From Physocladia obscura (taxonomy: Eukaryota; Chytridiomycota; Chytridiomycetes; Chytridiales; Chytriomycetaceae), in assembly GCA_027596945.1 (NCBI GenBank), contig JADGJH010000869.1, positions 1 through 13,597 on the forward strand: a DNA stretch of 13,597 nucleotides, read 5' to 3'. Every line of letters starts with the position of its first letter. Position 1 is the stretch's first letter. A model generated the notes under the pieces. That model saw only the letters and a program-made list of their open reading frames with translations. It did no database searches and was not told where the DNA came from. Positions 8,774-13,597 of the stretch are shown here, piece after piece. The position numbers and the translations under genes are program-made.

Positions 8774-10608
8774 CGCCACTAACCAACTGATTGAACGGCT
8801 GCAGGAACGAACGGCGCGTGACTTGGCAAAAGCCCAGCGTCGCAAGCAGCGCCACCTCGACCGCCTCAGAATTAAGCGCCGCATCAGGACAAAAATTCAA
8901 CATATCCAGCACACCGCAAAGGACCTGCGCAATCTGTATGCCGACGATTCTGAGTAATCTACGCTGTTTTTCAGCCCGTCTACTAATTTCTCTCAATTAC
9001 AGTGCAAGTAAAGCCGAAATCGCATCAATCTCGAATGCTAGAAACACAACTGACTTTAGTGAATTCTACAACCGACTTAAAGATGTCAAGGACTATTATC
9101 GCAAACATCTCAATGAACGGGTCGAAATTTTGGATCTAGAAGTCGCGAAAGTTGACGAAGATGTTGAAATTGAAGGTAAATATGGAGCTGCAAAATAATG
9201 CAGCTTTCTTTTCGTTTGTAGTAAATGTTAAAAATACTTTTTTCTTTTTGTATATATAGCTATCGAAAATTTATTTTCTGGATCTCAATGGACCATTCGA
9301 AGTTTATATTGACCTTAAAAACGTCAAAAGAATCAACTACCTCGCGTACATATGACTATTTGATAAATTTGACGAATCAACATGTGATGTTCCTGCTGAA
9401 ACTCGAAAGAGCACTGAATATAAAAAGTCCGTTACAAGAAATTTCAAAATTTTTGCTTTCAACTTCCAATTATTTTATTTAATTGTTTATTTCTTGAAAC
9501 TTAGGTATTTACTGCAACTGATTGAATACTTAGAAGGATTCTGCAAACGCGCCACACTATTAGTTGACCTAGGTGCACTTGAAGATGCTGCAATCCAAAA
9601 TGCCGACGATTGGGAACTCACTGCAGCAAAACGCAATTGACACAACCGACTCGAATCTATTCTGCAAACCATATGCAAAACTTTTTTCCAACAAACACGT
9701 TTTTGAATCGCACTTGCCTGGTAAAAAACACAAAAAAGCCATCCAAGAATCTGAATCAAATTCCGCGACTGGAGGCACCTCTCAACTGAATAATAAAACT
9801 TCTCGAATCGAAGCCGCAAAAAATGCACCTCAAAATCTTCGAATTAAAAATCCAGAAACTCGCTGAAAGCCTCGCAGCACAGCGCGAAGACACGCGTGAC
9901 CTCGTTGAACGCAAACAAACGCTCTCCGCCGACGCAATCGAGAAAGCAAAAGTCGTGTACGACGAACAGGACTACGGCGAAGAGGAAGAAGAGAATTTCA
10001 GGGCCGATGAAGAACCAGAAGTGGAGGAAGAATACACTGAGATTTACAATCCATTGAAATTGCCGATGGGATGGGATGGAAAACAGATTCCTTATTGGCT
10101 TTATAAACTGCATGGACTTGACGTTGAGTATCCGTGTGAAATTTGCGACAATTTTATTTATATGGGAAGGAAGGCCTTCGACCGGCATTATCAAGTATGT
10201 TTGATTTTTTTTTTTTCCCTCTTTCTGATTATACTTCTGATGCAGGAATGGCGCCATGCTCATGGCATAAGATGTCTCAAGATTCCAAACACAATGTATT
10301 TCCAAGAAATCACACGAATTCAGGATGCATATGTCTGTTTAGTATTTTTGTTGTTGTTATTATTATTATTATTGTTATTGCTATTATTGTTATTATTCTT
10401 GTTATTCTAACAGTGATTTTTCTTTTCAGTTCACGAAAAAGAAGATACCGAAGGAAATGTGTTTCACAAAAAGACGTTTGAAGGTTTGCCATACCAACTT
10501 TTATTTTATTTTTTCGTCTCCATAGATTTGCGACGGCAGGGTTTGTTGCAGCTGTTTGTGTCGGAATGTCTGAAGCCCCTTCGTCAGAGAGCTTGGGCAA
10601 ACAAATAA
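8774..10608 (+). pseudogene. Degenerate splicing factor 3A subunit 3 (SF3A3 / Prp9) locus
   Basis: The intact protein is the U2 snRNP SF3a subunit needed for prespliceosome assembly. Exons visible: 8774-8953, 9003-9175, 9260-9426, 9505-10194, 10246-10332, 10430-10483 and 10526-10608, separated by GT-AG introns. Family blocks appear in order: FSEFYNRLKDVKDYYRKH, LDLNGPFEVYIDLKNVKRI, STEYKK-YLLQLIEYLEGF, LFCKPYAKLFSNKHVFESH, then NPLKLPMGWDGKQIPYWLYK, CEICDNF-EWRHAHGIRC and KKTFEDLRRQGLL. Breaks: (1) no start codon; (2) a shift at 9274-9282 with about 8 expected residues missing; (3) TGA at 9353-9355; (4) shift at the A4 run 9628-9631; (5) shift at the A6 run 9818-9823; (6) second Cys of the first zinc finger is Tyr; (7) about 15-20 residues missing around the microsatellite and the splice out of phase; (8) the usual stop after RQGLL is absent. 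Retained introns argue against a retrocopy. Confidence 0.8.
10348..10408 (+). repeat. TTR trinucleotide microsatellite (TTG/TTA mix)
   Basis: An imperfect run of TTG, TTA and related triplets lies in the putative intron between the SF3A3 blocks ending RIQDAY and beginning HEKEDTEGN. Family members normally encode an extra 15 to 20 residues between these blocks, so the tract sits where coding sequence is missing. Read in the coding frame it would give a leucine run, which is not a real protein feature. Confidence 0.8.
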
Positions 10609-10682
10609 ATCAAACTAAGCGGTATCATCGGATTTCACCTGCTGTTTTTTTGTTTGCGTGTCTTTGTTTTTTGTTATCTCGT

Positions 10683-11234
10683 ATGAACACCAAAGGAATG
10701 ATAAGTATAGTTCCTGCAACTCCCCAATTTGTTGATGAAATACTGGCGATTCAAGAGAAATGCTACGCCCCCGAAATCTGGGAAAGCAAACAAGAGTTTC
10801 TGCGAATTGTTGACTGCGCCTCATCCTTCGTTGCAATCGATAATCATCCCAACGATTTAACCTCCTTTAATCAAAACAATGCTATTGTTGTCGGGTACAT
10901 TCTCGCACATCCATGGCCCACATCATCAGAGCCTCCCATCTTGCACAAGTTTGCTGCGCCGCAAGAACAAGTACAAGAATGCCACTTTATCCATGATGTG
11001 TCAATTTCGCCGGACTACCGTGGAATGAAAATCGCGGATATGCTTTTACAGGCTGTGTTTGAATCAGCGTTGGTTGGGGTGGGGGCGGCAGCTGTTGTTA
11101 CGCTTGTTTCTGTGAATGGAACGGTTGGGTATTGGCAGAAACGAGGGTTTGTTGTGAAACAGACTGTTTCGAAGGGCGTTTTGCAGAGTTACCCCAATGG
11201 CGCACAATTTATGTTTTTTGATAATAGTTCATAA
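10683..11234 (+). CDS. GNAT-family N-acetyltransferase
   Basis: The product is 183 residues if translation starts at the ATG at 10683; a second Met five codons on (10698) is nearly as good. The frame is open back to 10566, but that part overlaps the SF3A3 tail and looks non-coding. Motif C/D region: IVPATPQFVDEILAIQEKCY. The acetyl-CoA-binding motif A is HFIHDVSISPDYRGMKIADM, with the R-G-M-K-I-A turn at 113-118 following strand beta4. Motif B region: VSVNGTVGYWQKRGFVVKQ, with the typical GYWQKRGF. It is a stand-alone domain with no signal peptide or membrane helix, and its substrate (protein, amine or small molecule) cannot be assigned. There is one intact exon. Its promoter must fit in the 74 bp after the SF3A3 reading frame ends, or within that locus. 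Confidence 0.88.
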   Translation: MNTKGMISIVPATPQFVDEILAIQEKCYAPEIWESKQEFLRIVDCASSFVAIDNHPNDLTSFNQNNAIVVGYILAHPWPTSSEPPILHKFAAPQEQVQECHFIHDVSISPDYRGMKIADMLLQAVFESALVGVGAAAVVTLVSVNGTVGYWQKRGFVVKQTVSKGVLQSYPNGAQFMFFDNSS

Positions 11235-11342
11235 AAGAATCAAATATTGAGAATAGTGATGAGATATAATGCGTTTTGTCCAAAATTGGATTTTTCGGTT
11301 ACTGCACTAGACGTGGGTTGTTAAAAAAAAAAAGATAAAATT

Positions 11343-12004
11343 TTAAACTTGACAAGTCTCCTTGCCTTGTTGAACTGGTTTTAATAAATCAAAACCTTGC
11401 TCAACAGGCTGGGTCGAATTGTTCAAGATGAGGGTGACCCCTTTGCAGAAGGGATCGGTCTTGGAGCTTGGTATGGTAAGTTCAACAAGGTGTGGCTCGC
11501 CGGTCACCGGGAAGAAGTGGACGGCTCCACGGGAAATCTGCCAGGTGGGGTCGAAGGGTGTGTAGCTGTTGAAGGTGAATTCTCCAGAATGAAGGAGGGC
11601 AAAGAAGGCTGTGGTCCATGCGGCGGCGATGACTGCGTCGCTGGAGTCGAGGAGGGGATAAGCTGAGAGAGAATATTGTAGGAGATAGGGAGGCGTGGTT
11701 TTGCGTTGAGGTTGCGATGGGCACGTGAGATACCTGGAGAACACGGTGGAGAAGTGGGGGTCTGGAGGCAAAGACGCTGGGGTATCCTTTGTCAAGGTGG
11801 AGGGAGGATACTGCGGAAAGGTATTGTTTGATGGTTTTGGGGTTGACCCGTTGTGCAAGAGCAGCTGACCAGCTGCAGAGGATGATCTCGGTTGCCAGAG
11901 TGGAGTAGTTGGCGAGTGTGGCAGAAGTCCAAGAATTGCCGTTGGGCAGAACTGTAGTTGCGGCGGGTTGAAGCTGCAATCCCATGGAAGAGGTAATACG
12001 TCAC
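11343..12004 (-). pseudogene. Tyrosine recombinase of the same element, frameshifted and truncated
   Basis: It begins within a few bases of the RNase H stop. The N-terminal SAM-like segment reads GIAASTRRNYSSAQRQFLDF, changes frame near 11920-11940 to SAALAQRVNPKTIKQYLSAV, then changes frame at least twice more (about 11670-11800) before DAVIAAAWTTAFFALLHSGE. The last block is the recombinase box I, where the catalytic Arg (usually LLRSGE) is His (codon 11589-11591). The frame then runs to a TAA just before 11343 with no H-x-x-R box and no catalytic Tyr, about 100 residues short. Its product in the live family would integrate the circular cDNA. Confidence 0.72.
11366..11407. repeat. Imperfect hairpin at the left end of the retroelement
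   Basis: CTTGTTGAACTGGTTTT (11366-11382) pairs with AAAACCTTGCTCAACAG (11391-11407) across an 8-base loop, with two mismatches and one-base bulges. It sits where recognisable recombinase homology stops, so it may mark an old breakpoint or end structure. Confidence 0.45.
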
Positions 12005-13472
12005 ATCTCGCGGAAGGTGCCGGTGGGAAGTGTACCAGGCAGTGTCAGGCTGAGGGAGGCCTCAGGTGCGAGCTGCCTGAATTGCTGCATATTGAAACAG
12101 GAGAGGGCGTCAGCAACAGAGTTAGCATGGGTTGAGATCCATTCAGAGCAGATGAGGAAGGAATGGGTTGCGGAAAGGAGAAAGAGGAGGCGGAGCAGGT
12201 GTTGATGGGCAGGAGAGGCGCGACATGGGGTGCCGTTAATCCAGTGATGGACAGTGTTGTTGTCGCAGAAAATCCGGATCCTTAGAGACCTCCAGCGGGG
12301 ACCAAAGGTTGCTGCAGCCATCACCACGGCAAAGAGCTTGGCCCATTGAATATCAAACGACTTGGGTTTTTTGATGGAATGCCAAGCAGAGTTCCAAGAC
12401 TGGCTGATCCAATTGCCTTGAAAATAGACACCGTAGCCCAGAGAGCCGGAGGCGTTGGTCCAGAGGTTGAAGTCCGAGTTGTTAGTCCAGGGGGGCCAAG
12501 AGATTAGGTTGACACTGTTCCATTGCAGCAGGAAGTGAGCCCACCAGGCTAAGTCCTCTTGAACAGGTCCAGTGAGCGTGACACGGTGGCGGAGCGGCTT
12601 TACCAAGTAAGCTGTTTTGATAAAGCGTCAGAGGAAGGGACGTCCAGCTGGGAGAACTTTGCAAGTGTAACTGAGGAGGCCAATCAGCCTCAGAAGTTCT
12701 CGCTGAGTACATGTTTGGCAGTCCTGGCAGTGACTTATGTGCAAGAACAGTGGAGTTTATCGGCTGGAAGGGAAGCTGCCATTAAAGTGGAGTCCAATAA
12801 GATACCCAAGAATGGGAGCCAGGTGGTAGCTGACTCTTGTTTCTTGTTGTAGTGCAAAAACCCAGATCTGTGGCAATTGATTCGAAAGTGGGAAGGGCCA
12901 ATGGGCGGGAATTGGCCAGTTCTACAAACAAGAAGTCATCGAGGTAATGAAACATCACCTGGATGCCAGCTGATTTGCAGGCCCAGCGTAGAAGCTCAGC
13001 AAAGACATGGTAGAGGAAGGGAGCAGAGCGGAGGCCAAAGGGGAGGAACACTTCATAGAAGTACTGGCTGTTTCACTTGAATCCCAGTAACTCCCAGTTT
13101 TCCATGCAAACAAGGATATGTCTGAAAGCATCCAAAAGATTGGCTTTAGACAGTAAGCATCCAGGGCCGGCTTTTAGTATGGCTGTGACGGCGTTGTCGA
13201 AGTGTTCATATTGTAGTTTGGCTCTCAAGTCTGGAATCCCGTCATTTACTGAAGAGCCATTGTGGGGCCAGGAAAGATTATGGGTTTGGTTGCAGCCACC
13301 AGAGGACTTGGGGGCTGAGCCTAAGGGTGAGGATTGGAAGTGAGGGAAAGGAGGGGCCAGGAATAGACCGCGAGTGCAGCCCTGGGTTATTTCCTTCTGG
13401 ATGTTGGAGCTGATATTGCTGGAGAACTCGAAAGCGGAATGTTGGTTTTTCACATGGAGGGGGGAGCTTTAA
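12001..13472 (-). pseudogene. Reverse transcriptase - RNase H of DIRS-like element, inactivated
   Basis: The RT opens just after a TAA at about 13470 and carries LLDAFRHILV, the DIRS-type LPFGLRSAP, FHYLDDFLF (YLDD at 12935-12946) and, after a frame change, LPFLGILLDSTLMAASLP. RNase H follows with LWTNASGSLGYGVYFQGNW, IQWAKLFAVVMAAATFG, IFCDNN and NSVADALS. Lesions: TGA at 13073-13075 where the family has Trp; at least two frame changes between about 12700 and 12900; TGA at 12628-12630 where Arg is expected; the first RNase H aspartate is Asn (12454-12456); the glutamate of the second catalytic block is Lys (12337-12339); and the conserved Arg after DALS is Cys (12097-12099). It cannot encode an active enzyme. 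Expected residues are inferred from family patterns. Confidence 0.8.
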
Positions 13473-13571
13473 AAGCTTGATAGTAGATCAGGTTGTAAAG
13501 GTAGAACTTGTGTTTTATTATAAGATTATATTTTCACAGAAAAGAAAAACAAAGCCCTTTTAAACCATTGT

Positions 13572-13592
13572 ATTTGAAATTCTATTTCAAAT
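13572..13592. repeat. Perfect 9-bp inverted repeat with 3-bp loop
   Basis: ATTTGAAAT-TCT-ATTTCAAAT lies 5 bp from the window edge in AT-rich DNA outside the retroelement. It could be a transcript hairpin or the end of a small repeat that continues beyond the window. Confidence 0.6.
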
Positions 13593-13597
13593 TCATT

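Larger units (their letters stand above)
11343..13472 (-). mobile_element. Dead tyrosine-recombinase retrotransposon (DIRS/Ngaro type), truncated at both ends
   Basis: Reading leftward, the order is reverse transcriptase, RNase H, tyrosine recombinase, with no methyltransferase domain between RNase H and recombinase. This order favours a Ngaro-like over a classic DIRS1-like element. No gag, split repeats or inverted terminal repeats were found, and the recombinase ends before its C-terminal catalytic boxes, so both ends are missing or unrecognisable. The stretch is visibly richer in G+C than the AT-rich DNA on either side, as expected for an insertion. Detailed domains are listed in the two entries below. 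Confidence 0.8.

Noticed and set aside
10330..10410. Leucine-rich run read from the plus strand
   Set aside because: It is translation of a TTR microsatellite in an intron-like segment.
8774..10608. SF3A3 defects as pure sequencing error
   Set aside because: FAL1, the permease, the LRR protein and the GNAT gene read cleanly, and the defects include missing blocks, a nonsense codon and a lost zinc ligand as well as two shifts at A-runs. Error may account for those two shifts only.
10566..10682. Longer GNAT start at 10566
   Set aside because: It overlaps the SF3A3 tail and adds 39 residues with no match to the GNAT fold. The ATG at 10683 gives the normal domain start.
9353..13075. TGA read as an amino acid (altered genetic code), because TGA interrupts SF3A3 and the RT
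   Set aside because: The intact permease ends with TGA and uses TGG for Trp, and the expected residues at the internal TGAs differ (Trp in one, Arg in another). Mutation explains them better.
1..13597. tRNA genes, CRISPR arrays, bacterial-type operons
   Set aside because: No GGTTCGAATCC-like T-arm with a cloverleaf, no regularly spaced repeats and no Shine-Dalgarno-led gene strings were seen. The spliced genes make this nuclear eukaryotic DNA.

Overview
The window looks like nuclear DNA of a compact, intron-rich fungal genome, most likely an early-diverging (chytrid-type) fungus. The genes carry short GT-AG introns (42 to 145 bp) and lie close together. The gene set is fungal: a YAT-family amino-acid permease, a CFEM-like cell-surface protein, FAL1/eIF4A-III and SF3A3/Prp9. 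The LRR protein has plant-type repeats, and the retroelement is of the tyrosine-recombinase (DIRS/Ngaro) kind; both fit a zoosporic fungus. The lineage is inferred, not proven.

Layout from left to right. (a) 1-1720 is a decayed accessory stretch. On the minus strand there are remains of an unrecognised multi-exon gene with an in-frame stop and a frameshift. A plus-strand fragment of a DDE_Tnp_4/Harbinger-type transposase abuts it, with an 11-bp perfect inverted repeat at the junction. (b) 1720-2177 shows no gene. (c) 2178-6568 holds three intact minus-strand genes in a row: a two-exon type I membrane protein with CFEM-like cysteines, an F-box-like protein with about 11 plant-type LRRs, and a three-exon amino-acid permease. 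(d) 6569-7210 is AT-rich with no supported gene. (e) 7211-8723 (minus) is an intact five-exon FAL1/eIF4A-III DEAD-box helicase. (f) 8774-10608 (plus), head-to-head with FAL1, is a broken SF3A3/Prp9 locus: introns are still recognisable, but it has an internal stop, a probable microhomology deletion, two single-base shifts at A-runs, a lost zinc-finger cysteine, a missing segment near a TTR microsatellite and no visible start codon. (g) 10683-11234 (plus) is an intact GNAT acetyltransferase. (h) About 11343-13472 (minus) is a dead RT - RNase H - tyrosine recombinase retroelement whose catalytic residues were lost mostly by C-to-T/G-to-A changes at CpG. (i) The right edge is AT-rich with a perfect small hairpin.

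Functionally, FAL1 (exon-junction/spliceosome helicase) and SF3A3 (U2 snRNP SF3a) are both RNA-processing factors and may once have shared a bidirectional promoter. The other genes look independent. No clearly new multi-gene system is visible. The strongest points for follow-up are the decayed copy of a normally essential splicing factor, the transition-biased decay of the retroelement, and the unrecognised gene family at the left end.
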